DNA of 64,000 nucleotides. Origin: Krasilnikoviella flava. GTDB lineage: Bacteria; Actinomycetota; Actinomycetes; Actinomycetales; Cellulomonadaceae. The position numbers were made by a program, and so were the translations under genes. The stretch lies in assembly GCF_900167525.1 (NCBI RefSeq), contig NZ_FUZQ01000006.1:248001-312000 (forward strand), in the 5' to 3' direction. Positions 17,131 to 25,252 of this stretch are shown here, in pieces. The notes under the pieces were generated by a model. It saw only the letters and a program-made list of their open reading frames with translations, searched no databases and was not told the DNA's origin. Each line of letters opens with the position of its first letter. Position 1 is the first letter of the stretch.

Positions 17131-20100
17131 CGGCGGGCGGCACGACGGGCCTCGGCACCGACCCGACGGGCGGCCTGGCCGGCGCCCCGGAACGGCCCGT
17201 CTTCGACGTGTGCGGGCCGTTGCCGGAGGGCACCACGGTGCTGGAGGCGAGCGCCGGCACGGGCAAGACGTTCACCATCGCCGCTCTCGCGACCCGGTTC
17301 GTCGCCGAGGGCCGCGCCGAGCTCCGCGAGCTCATGCTCGTCACCTTCGGCCGGGCGGCGACATCCGAGCTGCGCGACCGCGTGCGCGAGCGCCTGGTGA
17401 GCGCCGAGCGGGCGCTGCGCGGCCCGGACCCGGCATCCAGCGACGACCCGGTGATCGCGTTGCTCGCGGACGTCGACGCGGCCGAGCTCGACCGCCGCCG
17501 CGCCCGCCTCGCGGCGGCCCTGTCACAGCTCGACGCCGCGACCATCACCACCACGCACGGCTTCTGCCAGCAGATGCTCACGTCCCTCGGCATCGCGGCC
17601 GACGTCGACCCCGCCGCGTCGTTCGTCGCCGACGTCGCCGACCTGGCCCGCGAGGTCTCCGACGACCTGTACGTGCGCCGCTTCGCGGACGAGGCGCGCC
17701 CCGCCCTGACACCGTCGATGGCGGCCGACCTCGGCCGCGCCGCCGTGAGCGACCACCAGGCCCTCGTCGAGCCCGCCGAGCAGGGCGGCGGCGCGCCGAC
17801 CACGCCCGGTGCGCTGCGTCAGGCGGTCGCGCTGGAGACCCGCACCGAGACGCTGCGCCGCAAGCGCGCGCAGCACCTCATGGACTACGACGACCTGCTG
17901 GTCATGCTGCGCGAGGCCCTCGCCGACCCCGTGCACGGGCCCACGGCGGCCCAGCGCGTGCGCTCCCGGTTCCGCGTCGTCATGGTCGACGAGTTCCAGG
18001 ACACCGACCCCGTGCAGTGGGAGATCCTGCGCACCGCGTTCCACGGTCACCGCACCCTCGTGCTGATCGGCGACCCGAAGCAGGCGATCTACGCCTTCCG
18101 CGGCGCCGACGTCGTCGCGTACCTCGACGCGCAGCGGGACGCGACCGCCGTCGCCACCCTCGGCACCAGCTGGCGCAGCGACGAGCCGCTGCTGCGCGCC
18201 CTCGACACGGTGCTGGGCGGCGCGGCGCTGGGCGACGAGCGGATCGTCGTGCGGCCGGTGGACGCCGCGCACGGCGCGTCGCGGTTCGACGGCGGAGCGC
18301 CGCTGCGGCTGCGACAGGTGACGCGCGCGGCGCTCGGCCTGTCCCCCGGCGAGACGCCGCCGGTCGGCCCTCCGCGCCAGCTCGTGGCCGCGGACGTCGC
18401 GGCGGACATCGCCGCACGCCTGGGCCGCGACCGGCTGGTGGACGCCGCGCTGGTCGAGCCTGTCGGGACCGGGGTCCCGACAGGCTCGACCGCCGGCGCC
18501 TGGAGGCCCCTCGAGCCGCGCGACGTCGCGGTGCTGACCCGCACGAACGCGCAGGCCGAGGCGGTGCGGTCGGAGCTCACGAAGCGCGGCGTGCCCGCCG
18601 TCGTCTCCGGGCTGTCGAGCGTGTTCGCCACGCCGTCGGCACGGGACTGGCTCACCCTGCTCGCCGCGCTGGAGCAACCGGGGGCGCACGGGCGCGCGGC
18701 GGCGCTGGCCCTCACCCCGTTCGTCGGCTGGGACGCCGAGCACCTCGCGACCGCGGACGACGCCGCGCACGACGCGCTCGCCGACACGGTGCGCCGCTGG
18801 TCCCGGCTGCTGTGGTCTCGAGGGGTGGCGGCGCTGCAGGAGGCCGTGACGCGCGACGGGCTGGCGGAGCGGCTCATGCGCACCACCGCGGGCGAGCGCC
18901 GCCTCACCGACCTGCGGCACGTGGGCGAGGTGCTGCACGTCGCCGCGGTGACGGAGGGTCTGGGCGCGTCCGCGCTCACCGCGTGGCTGCGGCGGCGCAT
19001 CCGTGAGGCCGCGCAGGACTACGACGAGGAGCGCAGCCGCCGCCTGGAGACGGACGCGGCGGCGGTGCAGGTCGTCACCGTGCACGCCAGCAAGGGGCTC
19101 GAGTTCGGCGTCGTGTACGTGCCGTTCGCGTGGGACCGGTTCGAGCCCCGCCAGCCGGACGTGCTGCGCTTCCACGCCGGCGACGGCCGACGCATCCTGC
19201 ACGTGGGCGGCCCGGGCTCGTTCGGGTACGACGCCGCGCTCGAGCGGCACCGCCGGGAGGAGGGCGGCGAGGACCTGCGCCTGCTGTACGTGGCGTTGAC
19301 CCGCGCCCGGCACCAGGTCGTGGCGCACTGGGCCCCGTCGAAGGCGAACACGGCGAAGAGCGGGCTGACGCGCGTGGCGCTGGGCGAGCGCACCCTGGGC
19401 GGGGAGCCCTCGCCGCACGCGTCTCAGCAGGCGATGCGCGACGACGCGGTGCGCGGGACGCTCGGGGCGCTCGCCCAGCGCTCCGGCGGCACGATCGCCG
19501 TCGAGGAGGTGCCCGGCACGCCGTCGACCGAGCCCTGGCGTCCGCCCGCCACGGCGGAGCCCGCGCTCGCCGTCGCGCACCTCGACCGGGTGCCGGACCC
19601 GACGTGGCGGCGCGCGTCGTACTCCGCGCTCACGGCCGCAGCGCACACGGGACGGCCGGGCGGCCTCGCCGCGTCGCCCACCGCGCCGACCGGTGCCGGG
19701 CCCGGCGGCATCGAGTCGGAGCCCGAGGGCGGAGGCGTCCAGGACGAGCCTGCCGAGGCAGCACCCACGGCCGTCCGGCCGGGCGGAGCCGACGTCGCGG
19801 CCGCCGAGGCGCCCGGGGTCGACCTGCCGTCCCCCATGTCGGGGCTGCCCGCAGGCACGGGCTTCGGCACGCTCGTGCACGAGGTGCTGGAGTACGCGGA
19901 CACGGCCGCACCCGACCTCGACGCCGAGCTGCTCGCCCGCTGCGCCGCGGCGGCGACCGCCCGGGTGCCCGGCGCGGACCCGGGCGAGCTGGCCGCCGCG
20001 CTCGGCGTCGTGGCGCGCACCCCGCTCGGCCCGCTGGCCGGCGGGCGCACGCTCGCCGACATCACGCCGCGCGACCGGCTCGCCGAGCTGGAGTTCGAGC

Positions 20101-20690
20101 TCCCGCTGGCCGGCGGCGACGGCGACGCGCACGGCGGCTCGGCCGCCGCCACGGAGGGCGCGTCCCTCGCCGGGATCGCCGCCCTCCTGGCCACCTTCCT
20201 CGGCGACGACGACGCATTCGCCGCCTACCCGGCCGCGCTCGCCGATCTCGCGGCGGCGGACCCCACGGCCCGGCCGTTGCGCGGCTACCTCACCGGGTCG
20301 ATCGACGCGGTGCTGCGCGTGCCCGGCGACGGCGGCACGCCGCGCTTCCTCGTCGTCGACTACAAGTCCAACCGTCTCGGCACGTTCGACACGCCCCTGA
20401 CGGCGCACGACTACCGGCCCGAGGCCACGGTCGAGGCGATGCTGCACGCGCACTATCCCCTGCAGCTCGTGCTCTACCTCGTGGCGCTGCACCGCTACCT
20501 GGCGTGGCGGCTGCCCGGCTACGACCCGGACGTGCACCTCGGCGGCGGCCTGTACCTGTTCGTGCGCGGCATGTGCGGCCCGGCCACGCCGACGGGGCCC
20601 GACGGCGCCCCGTACGGCGTCGTGTCGTGGACCCCGCCGCGCGGGCTCGTCCCTGCACTGTCCGCGCTGCTGGACGGAGGCGACGCATGA
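17127..20690 (+). CDS. recB: exodeoxyribonuclease V beta subunit, RecB
   Basis: The 1187-residue protein is the 3'-5' helicase and nuclease of RecBCD. It has Walker A EASAGTGKTFTIAAL (about residue 40), ALATRFVAEG, Walker B VVMVDEFQDTDPVQWEI, motif IV/V VVTVHASKGLEFGVVYVPF, and the C-terminal nuclease site with GTLVHEVLEYAD, LTGSIDAVLRV, VVDYKSN (near residue 1077) and YPLQLVLYLVALHRY. The length is close to E. coli RecB. Oddities are a 40-bp perfect palindrome of the dispersed repeat family inside the gene (residues about 442-455) and a low-complexity linker before the nuclease domain. Confidence 0.95.
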   Translation: MTAGGTTGLGTDPTGGLAGAPERPVFDVCGPLPEGTTVLEASAGTGKTFTIAALATRFVAEGRAELRELMLVTFGRAATSELRDRVRERLVSAERALRGPDPASSDDPVIALLADVDAAELDRRRARLAAALSQLDAATITTTHGFCQQMLTSLGIAADVDPAASFVADVADLAREVSDDLYVRRFADEARPALTPSMAADLGRAAVSDHQALVEPAEQGGGAPTTPGALRQAVALETRTETLRRKRAQHLMDYDDLLVMLREALADPVHGPTAAQRVRSRFRVVMVDEFQDTDPVQWEILRTAFHGHRTLVLIGDPKQAIYAFRGADVVAYLDAQRDATAVATLGTSWRSDEPLLRALDTVLGGAALGDERIVVRPVDAAHGASRFDGGAPLRLRQVTRAALGLSPGETPPVGPPRQLVAADVAADIAARLGRDRLVDAALVEPVGTGVPTGSTAGAWRPLEPRDVAVLTRTNAQAEAVRSELTKRGVPAVVSGLSSVFATPSARDWLTLLAALEQPGAHGRAAALALTPFVGWDAEHLATADDAAHDALADTVRRWSRLLWSRGVAALQEAVTRDGLAERLMRTTAGERRLTDLRHVGEVLHVAAVTEGLGASALTAWLRRRIREAAQDYDEERSRRLETDAAAVQVVTVHASKGLEFGVVYVPFAWDRFEPRQPDVLRFHAGDGRRILHVGGPGSFGYDAALERHRREEGGEDLRLLYVALTRARHQVVAHWAPSKANTAKSGLTRVALGERTLGGEPSPHASQQAMRDDAVRGTLGALAQRSGGTIAVEEVPGTPSTEPWRPPATAEPALAVAHLDRVPDPTWRRASYSALTAAAHTGRPGGLAASPTAPTGAGPGGIESEPEGGGVQDEPAEAAPTAVRPGGADVAAAEAPGVDLPSPMSGLPAGTGFGTLVHEVLEYADTAAPDLDAELLARCAAAATARVPGADPGELAAALGVVARTPLGPLAGGRTLADITPRDRLAELEFELPLAGGDGDAHGGSAAATEGASLAGIAALLATFLGDDDAFAAYPAALADLAAADPTARPLRGYLTGSIDAVLRVPGDGGTPRFLVVDYKSNRLGTFDTPLTAHDYRPEATVEAMLHAHYPLQLVLYLVALHRYLAWRLPGYDPDVHLGGGLYLFVRGMCGPATPTGPDGAPYGVVSWTPPRGLVPALSALLDGGDA
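18452..18491. repeat. dispersed palindromic repeat inside recB
   Basis: The left arm GGTCGAGCCTGTCGGGACC (18452-18470) and right arm GGTCCCGACAGGCTCGACC (18473-18491) are exact reverse complements of 19 bases with a two-base spacer. The element is read in frame and encodes VEPVGTGVPTGST, which looks like an insertion in a variable loop between conserved RecB segments. Confidence 0.85.
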
Positions 20691-22738
20691 CCACCTCGCA
20701 GACAGGGCCCGCCGGGACGACCTCGTCGGCCGGGACTGCCGGGACCCGGCTCTCGACGGGCTCGACCAGCGACGGCGACGTCCGCCTCGCCGTCGCGGGC
20801 CCCGACCTGCTGCGGGAGTTCAACGCCGCAGGCCTGGTCGCCGCGACGGACGTGCACGTCGCCGACCGGCTCGGCCGGCTCACCGGGGAGGAGGACCCGA
20901 CGGTGCTGCTCGCCGTCGCGCTCACCGTCCGGGCGCTGCGCGGCGGGTCGGTGTGCGTGCGGCTCGACGACGAGGTGGAGCTCGCGGCGCTCTCCCTGCC
21001 CGAGGACGCCGACCGGGGCGACCCCCTCGGCGACGGGGGCGCCGAGGCCACTCCCCCGCCGTGGCCGGAGCACGCAGCGTGGGTGCGGGCGATCGAGGCG
21101 AGCCCGCTCGTGGCTCTGGGCGCGGGCGGTCCCGACGACCGCCCCGCCCGTTGGGTCGGCGGCCGCCTGTACCTGGACCGGTACTGGCGCGACGAGCTCA
21201 CCGTGCGGCGGCTGGTCGACGCCCGGCTGCAGGCGCCCCCGCTCGAGCCGGCGGGAGCGGACCGGCTGGAGGCGACGCTGTCCCGGCTGTTCCCCGCGGC
21301 GGGCGACGTCCGTCAGCGGCTCGCGGCCGCGCACGCCGCGGGCCGCCGGCTCACGGTGCTCACCGGCGGGCCGGGCACGGGCAAGACGACGACGGTCGCG
21401 CGGCTGCTCGCCGTGCTGCAGGACGTCGCCGACACCGGGACGCAGGCGGCCGGGCCCGGGCTGCGGGTGGCGCTCGCCGCACCGACGGGCAAGGCCGCCG
21501 CCCGGCTGCAGGAGGCGGTGCGCGACGTGGTCGGCTCCCTCGCGCCCGAGGACCGCGAGCGCACCGGCCGGCCGGAGGCGACGACCGTGCACCGCCTGCT
21601 GGGCTACCGCAGCGCCACCCGGTTCCGGCACCACGCGGGCCACCACCTGCCGCACGACGTCGTCGTGGTCGACGAGACGTCGATGGTGCCGTTGTCGCTG
21701 ATGGCGCGCCTGCTGGAGGCGCTGCGGCCCGAGGCCCGGCTCGTGCTCGTGGGCGACCCGGACCAGCTCGCGTCGGTCGAGGCGGGGGCCGTCCTGGGCG
21801 ATCTCGTCGCGCGGCCGCCGGTCGCGACGTTCGAGGCCTCGGTCCCGTCGGTCGAGCCTGTCGAGGCCACGTCCCGGGCTTCGACGGGCTCGACCAACGA
21901 CGGTGCCGAGCGCGCAGCGCTCGCCAATGGCGTGGTGCGGCTCGTGACGGTGCACCGCCAGGACGAGGACTCTGCGATCCTGCCGCTCGCCGCGGCGATC
22001 CGGGACGGCGACGCGGACGCCGTGCTCGACGTGCTGCGCGCCGGCACCGGTGGTGTCGAGCTGGTCGAGGCGGACACGGAGCGCCTGGACGAGCACGCCG
22101 TGCGGGGACTGCACGACGACGCGGTCGACGCCGGCCGGCGGCTCGTGGCCGCGGCCCGCGCGGGCGACGCGGCGGGAGCCCTGGAGGCCCTCTCCGAGCA
22201 CCGCGTCATGGTCGCGCACCGGCGAGGGCCGGTCGGCGTGGCCCGCTGGGCCGCGCAGGTCGAGGCATGGGTGGAGGACGCCGCTGCCGACGGATCCGTC
22301 ACCCCCTCCGTCCCGGGGTCGCCGTGGGTCGTGGGTCGGCCGCTGCTCGTCACGAGCAACGACGCCGATGTCGGCCTCTACAACGGCGACACCGGCGTGC
22401 TCGTCGCGGAGGGAGACCTCGCCGACGGGGCGGTCGTCGCGGTCTTCGGCGACCCGCGCGCCCCGCTCCGGGTACGCACCCACCGGCTGCCGCCGGTCGA
22501 GACGGTGCACGCCATGACCGTGCACCGCGCGCAGGGCAGCCAGTTCCGCCGCGTCTCCCTGGTGCTGCCGCCGCCGATCTCGCCGCTGCTCACCCGCGAG
22601 CTGCTGTACACGGCCGTCACCCGCGCACAGGAGTTCGTACGCGTCGTGGGCAGCGCCGACGCCGTCCGCGCCGCCGTGGCCCACCCGGTCCGCCGCGCGA
22701 GCGGGCTGCGCGAGCCGCTGCCAGGAGGGCCGTCATGA
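20687..22738 (+). CDS. recD: exodeoxyribonuclease V alpha subunit, RecD
   Basis: The 683-residue protein is the 5'-3' helicase of RecBCD. It shows Walker A LTGGPGTGKTTTVARLLAVL (about residue 225), LAAPTGKAAARLQEAV, Walker B VVVVDETSMVPLSLM, LVLVGDPDQLASVEAGAVLG and the C-terminal motifs VHAMTVHRAQGSQFRRV and LLYTAVTRAQEFVRVVG. The ATG overlaps the recB stop (ATGA). Two traces of the dispersed repeat lie inside the frame, one near the N-terminus (RLSTGSTSDG) and one at residues about 388-403 (VEPVEATSRASTGSTN), both at positions where homologues vary. Confidence 0.95.
   Translation: MTTSQTGPAGTTSSAGTAGTRLSTGSTSDGDVRLAVAGPDLLREFNAAGLVAATDVHVADRLGRLTGEEDPTVLLAVALTVRALRGGSVCVRLDDEVELAALSLPEDADRGDPLGDGGAEATPPPWPEHAAWVRAIEASPLVALGAGGPDDRPARWVGGRLYLDRYWRDELTVRRLVDARLQAPPLEPAGADRLEATLSRLFPAAGDVRQRLAAAHAAGRRLTVLTGGPGTGKTTTVARLLAVLQDVADTGTQAAGPGLRVALAAPTGKAAARLQEAVRDVVGSLAPEDRERTGRPEATTVHRLLGYRSATRFRHHAGHHLPHDVVVVDETSMVPLSLMARLLEALRPEARLVLVGDPDQLASVEAGAVLGDLVARPPVATFEASVPSVEPVEATSRASTGSTNDGAERAALANGVVRLVTVHRQDEDSAILPLAAAIRDGDADAVLDVLRAGTGGVELVEADTERLDEHAVRGLHDDAVDAGRRLVAAARAGDAAGALEALSEHRVMVAHRRGPVGVARWAAQVEAWVEDAAADGSVTPSVPGSPWVVGRPLLVTSNDADVGLYNGDTGVLVAEGDLADGAVVAVFGDPRAPLRVRTHRLPPVETVHAMTVHRAQGSQFRRVSLVLPPPISPLLTRELLYTAVTRAQEFVRVVGSADAVRAAVAHPVRRASGLREPLPGGPS
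20748..20767. repeat. single arm of the dispersed repeat in the recD 5' region
   Basis: GGCTCTCGACGGGCTCGACC matches the right arm of the repeat with small changes. It encodes LSTGST in the poorly conserved first 30 residues of RecD. Confidence 0.55.
21850..21895. repeat. dispersed palindromic repeat inside recD
   Basis: The left arm GGTCGAGCCTGTCGAGGCC (21850-21868) and right arm GGCTTCGACGGGCTCGACC (21877-21895) pair at 17 of 19 positions. The in-frame product reads VEPVEATSRASTGST, lying between DLVARPPVATF and RLVTVHR of RecD. Confidence 0.8.
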
Positions 22739-23367
22739 CGGTGCGCGCGCTGATGGTCGACGTCGACGGCGTGCTCGTTCGCCGCCCCGACGGGCGCCGC
22801 TGGGACGCAGACCTCCTCGCCGACCTGGGGATCGACCCTGCCGATCTCCAGGACGTGTTCTTCCGCGCGCACTTCGACGACGTCCTCGCGGGACGCGCGG
22901 ACTTGTTCGAGCGCCTGGACCAGGTGCTGCCTGGGCTCGGGCCTGTGACCTCGCAGGAGCTCGTCGACTACTGGTTCACCCACGACGCCACACTCGACAC
23001 CGTGCTTCTCGACGACCTCGCGGAGCTACGGACGCGGGGGATCGATCTCCAGCTCGCGACCGTGCAGGAGCACCACCGGGCCCGCTACCTGTGGCACGAC
23101 CTGGGGCTGCGCGGTCGCTTCTCCGCGATCCACTACGCGGCGGACATCGGACACCGCAAGGGCGAGCCCGAGTTCTACCGCGCCGTCGAGACGCGCACCG
23201 GTATGGCACCCAGGTCGCACTGCCTGATCGACGACAGCCCCGGCAACGTCGAGACGGCCCGGGAGGCGGGGTGGCATGCCGTCCACTGGACCCCGGGCCT
23301 CCGGCTGGCCGACGCGCTCGCGTCCCTCGGAGACGCCACAGCCCGGGCCGGAGACCCCGAGGAATAG
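22735..23367 (+). CDS. HAD-superfamily hydrolase coupled to recD
   Basis: The 210-residue protein has HAD motif I MVDVDGVLV near the N-terminus, LATVQEHHRARYL at motif II, the lysine of GHRKGEPEFY (motif III) and CLIDDSPGNVETA (motif IV). It resembles the YihX/HAD-IA group of phosphatases acting on small phosphorylated compounds; the substrate is not evident. The start overlaps the recD stop (ATGA), with AGGAGG upstream, so it is translated as the fourth cistron of the recBCD operon. A direct role in DNA end processing is conceivable but unsupported by motifs. Confidence 0.82.
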   Translation: MTVRALMVDVDGVLVRRPDGRRWDADLLADLGIDPADLQDVFFRAHFDDVLAGRADLFERLDQVLPGLGPVTSQELVDYWFTHDATLDTVLLDDLAELRTRGIDLQLATVQEHHRARYLWHDLGLRGRFSAIHYAADIGHRKGEPEFYRAVETRTGMAPRSHCLIDDSPGNVETAREAGWHAVHWTPGLRLADALASLGDATARAGDPEE

Positions 23368-23397
23368 GCACAACGCCCCCGCGGGTTGTCCCAGGCG

Positions 23398-24471
23398 ATG
23401 AACGCCGACGCCTCCACCCCCGCGCCCACCTCCCCCCGCCTGTCCGTGCTGGACCTCGTCCCGGTCCGCACGGGACAGTCCAGCCCCCAGGCGCTGGCCG
23501 CCTCTCTCGCCCTGGTGCGCCGGGCGGACGAGCTCGGCTTCGAGCGGTACTGGTTCGCGGAGCACCACAACATGCCCGCCGTGGCGGCGTCGACGCCGCC
23601 GGTGATGATCGCGGCGGCGACTGCGGCCACCGAGCGCATCCGCGTGGGGTCGGGCGGCGTCATGCTCCCCAACCACGCGCCCCTCGTGGTCGCGGAGCAG
23701 TTTGCCGCCCTCGAGGCGCTCGCGCCCGGCCGCGTCGACCTCGGCATCGGTCGCGCCCCCGGCTCCGACCCCGTGGTCACGGCCCTCCTGCGACAGTCGG
23801 GCCCGACGTCGGACGTCGAGCGGTTCCCGCAGCACGTGCGCGACATCCTCGCCCTGATGAGCCCCGACGGCGCCTCCCTCCGCCTCGGCGACGGCAACCT
23901 CTACGACGTGCACGCCACCCCCGCCGCCGACGGCACCCCGACCGTGTGGCTGCTGGGCTCCAGCGACTACTCCGCCCGGCTCGCAGCGGAGCTGGGCCTG
24001 CCGTACGTGTTCGCGAACCACTTCTCGGGCGCGGGCATCGACCAGGTGCTCGCCCTGTACCGCGACGGCTACCGGCCCAGCCCCGGACACCCGGAGCCGC
24101 AGACCTTCCTCACGGCGAACGTCGTCGTCGCGCCCACCGCCGCCGAGGCGCACGAGCGGGCCCTGCCCCAGCTGCGCTCGATGGCCCGGCTGCGCACCGG
24201 CAAGCCGATGGGCCGGGCCGAGACGGTCGAGGAGTCCCTCGCCACCCCGCTGGACGGCATGGCGCAGCAGATCATCGAGGACATGCGTTCGCGCTGGGTG
24301 ATCGGTGAGCCGCACCAGGCCGCGGCCCAGCTCCGCGACCTCGCCACCCGGCACGGCGTGGACGAGGTCATGGTCGTGCCGGTCGCGGGCTCCTACGAGT
24401 CCGAGCCGCTGGACGCGACCCCCGGCCGCATCCGCACCCTCGAGCTGCTCGCCGAGGCGCTCGCCGCCTGA
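23398..24471 (+). CDS. LLM-class flavin-dependent oxidoreductase
   Basis: The 357-residue protein belongs to the luciferase-like monooxygenase superfamily (MsnO8-like group) that uses FMNH2 or F420. Conserved blocks are LSVLDLVPVRTGQSS, the YWFAEHHNMP segment, ERIRVGSGGVMLPNHAPL, FAALEALAPGRVDLGIGRAPG and PTVWLLGSSDYSARLAAELG. The substrate is unknown. I use ATG 23398; a TTG four codons upstream is also open. It follows the HAD gene by 30 bases and may be read through from the rec operon. Confidence 0.88.
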   Translation: MNADASTPAPTSPRLSVLDLVPVRTGQSSPQALAASLALVRRADELGFERYWFAEHHNMPAVAASTPPVMIAAATAATERIRVGSGGVMLPNHAPLVVAEQFAALEALAPGRVDLGIGRAPGSDPVVTALLRQSGPTSDVERFPQHVRDILALMSPDGASLRLGDGNLYDVHATPAADGTPTVWLLGSSDYSARLAAELGLPYVFANHFSGAGIDQVLALYRDGYRPSPGHPEPQTFLTANVVVAPTAAEAHERALPQLRSMARLRTGKPMGRAETVEESLATPLDGMAQQIIEDMRSRWVIGEPHQAAAQLRDLATRHGVDEVMVVPVAGSYESEPLDATPGRIRTLELLAEALAA

Positions 24472-24531
24472 CGACGCTGGTGCGCGTCGCACCCCAGGGG
24501 CGGTCCGCCGCCGTTGCCGCCCGGCGTGCGG

Positions 24532-24565
24532 GGACTAACCTCGACTTAGTCCACCCTGGTCCAGG
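24532..24565 (+). promoter_or_regulatory. candidate autoregulatory operator of the toxin-antitoxin pair
   Basis: GGACTA (24532-24537) and TAGTCC (24547-24552) form a perfect 6-bp inverted repeat with a 9-base spacer; TAACCT (24536-24541) within it is a likely -10. A second palindrome, CCTGGTCCAGG (24555-24565), runs into the Shine-Dalgarno AGGAGG (24563-24568). Antitoxins of this class normally repress their own promoter. Confidence 0.5.
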
Positions 24566-24573
24566 AGGTCGCC

Positions 24574-24831
24574 GTGCGGACCGTGAACGTCCACGACGCC
24601 AAGACCCACCTTTCCCGCCTTCTCGCGGCGGTCGAGGAGGGCGAGGAGATCGTCATCGCCCGTGCCGGCCGGCCGGTCGCCCGCCTGGTAGGCACCGGGC
24701 CCACGACCCGGCCACGGCGGGAGCTCGGCCCTCTGCGCGGCGGGTTCACGGTGCCCGACGACCTCGACCACTGGGCGCAGGACGAGGTGGTGGCCTTGTT
24801 CGAGGGCGACCGCGCGGACGGTCACCGGTGA
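24574..24831 (+). CDS. type II antitoxin, Phd/YefM-like
   Basis: The 85-residue protein begins VRTVNVHDAKTHLSRLLAAV, then EGEEIVIARAGRPVARLV, the DNA-binding fold shared by Phd, YefM and many VapB partners of PIN toxins. The C-terminal part (about 50-85) should wrap around the toxin. GTG 24574 has AGGAGG five bases upstream. It overlaps the toxin gene by GTGA and should bind the palindromes just upstream to repress the pair. Confidence 0.88.
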   Translation: MRTVNVHDAKTHLSRLLAAVEEGEEIVIARAGRPVARLVGTGPTTRPRRELGPLRGGFTVPDDLDHWAQDEVVALFEGDRADGHR

Positions 24832-25226
24832 GGTACCTGCTCGACACGAACGTCCTCGTCTGGACGCTCGGGTTCCCCGAGCGGCTGCCCGACGACGTCG
24901 CGGAGATCCTCGCGGACCCCGAGCCCGAGATCTGGTTCAGTGCCGTCAACATCTGGGAGATCGGCGTCAAGTCCGCCCTCGGCCGCCCCGAGTTCGACCT
25001 CGACCCGCACGTCGCCCGTGCGACCACCCTGGCCCTGGGTTTCGTCGAGCTCGCCGTCGACGGTGCCCACGCCGTCGCGGCGAACCGACTCCCCGCGGTC
25101 CACCGCGACCCCTTCGACCGGATGCTGATCGCCCAGGCGATCATGACCGGCTCGACCCTGCTCACGAGCGATGCCACGATCGCCACCTACCAGGGACCGA
25201 TCCGCCACGTCGCCCGCCGCAGCTGA
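24828..25226 (+). CDS. PIN-domain toxin, VapC-like ribonuclease
   Basis: The 132-residue protein has the four acidic residues of the PIN nuclease site: D6 in RYLLDTNVLVW, E44 in NIWEIGVKSA, D97 in HRDPFDRMLIAQA (with D94 beside it) and D115 in LLTSDATI. VapC toxins cut specific tRNA or rRNA sites with magnesium. The GTG overlaps the antitoxin stop, the usual arrangement that ties toxin output to antitoxin translation. All catalytic residues are intact, so the toxin looks functional. Confidence 0.9.
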   Translation: MRYLLDTNVLVWTLGFPERLPDDVAEILADPEPEIWFSAVNIWEIGVKSALGRPEFDLDPHVARATTLALGFVELAVDGAHAVAANRLPAVHRDPFDRMLIAQAIMTGSTLLTSDATIATYQGPIRHVARRS

Positions 25227-25252
25227 GTGCGGCCCGAGAGGAGCACCACCCG

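Noticed and set aside
17523-20537. A 1004-codon minus-strand open frame opposite recB
   Set aside because: Composition is typical of antisense in GC-rich DNA and no motif is visible; recB on the other strand has all helicase and nuclease motifs.
24574-25226. A larger defence island around the toxin-antitoxin pair
   Set aside because: Neighbours are ordinary metabolic genes (LLM oxidoreductases, MBL hydrolase, VOC protein) with no nuclease, helicase, integrase or base-composition shift.
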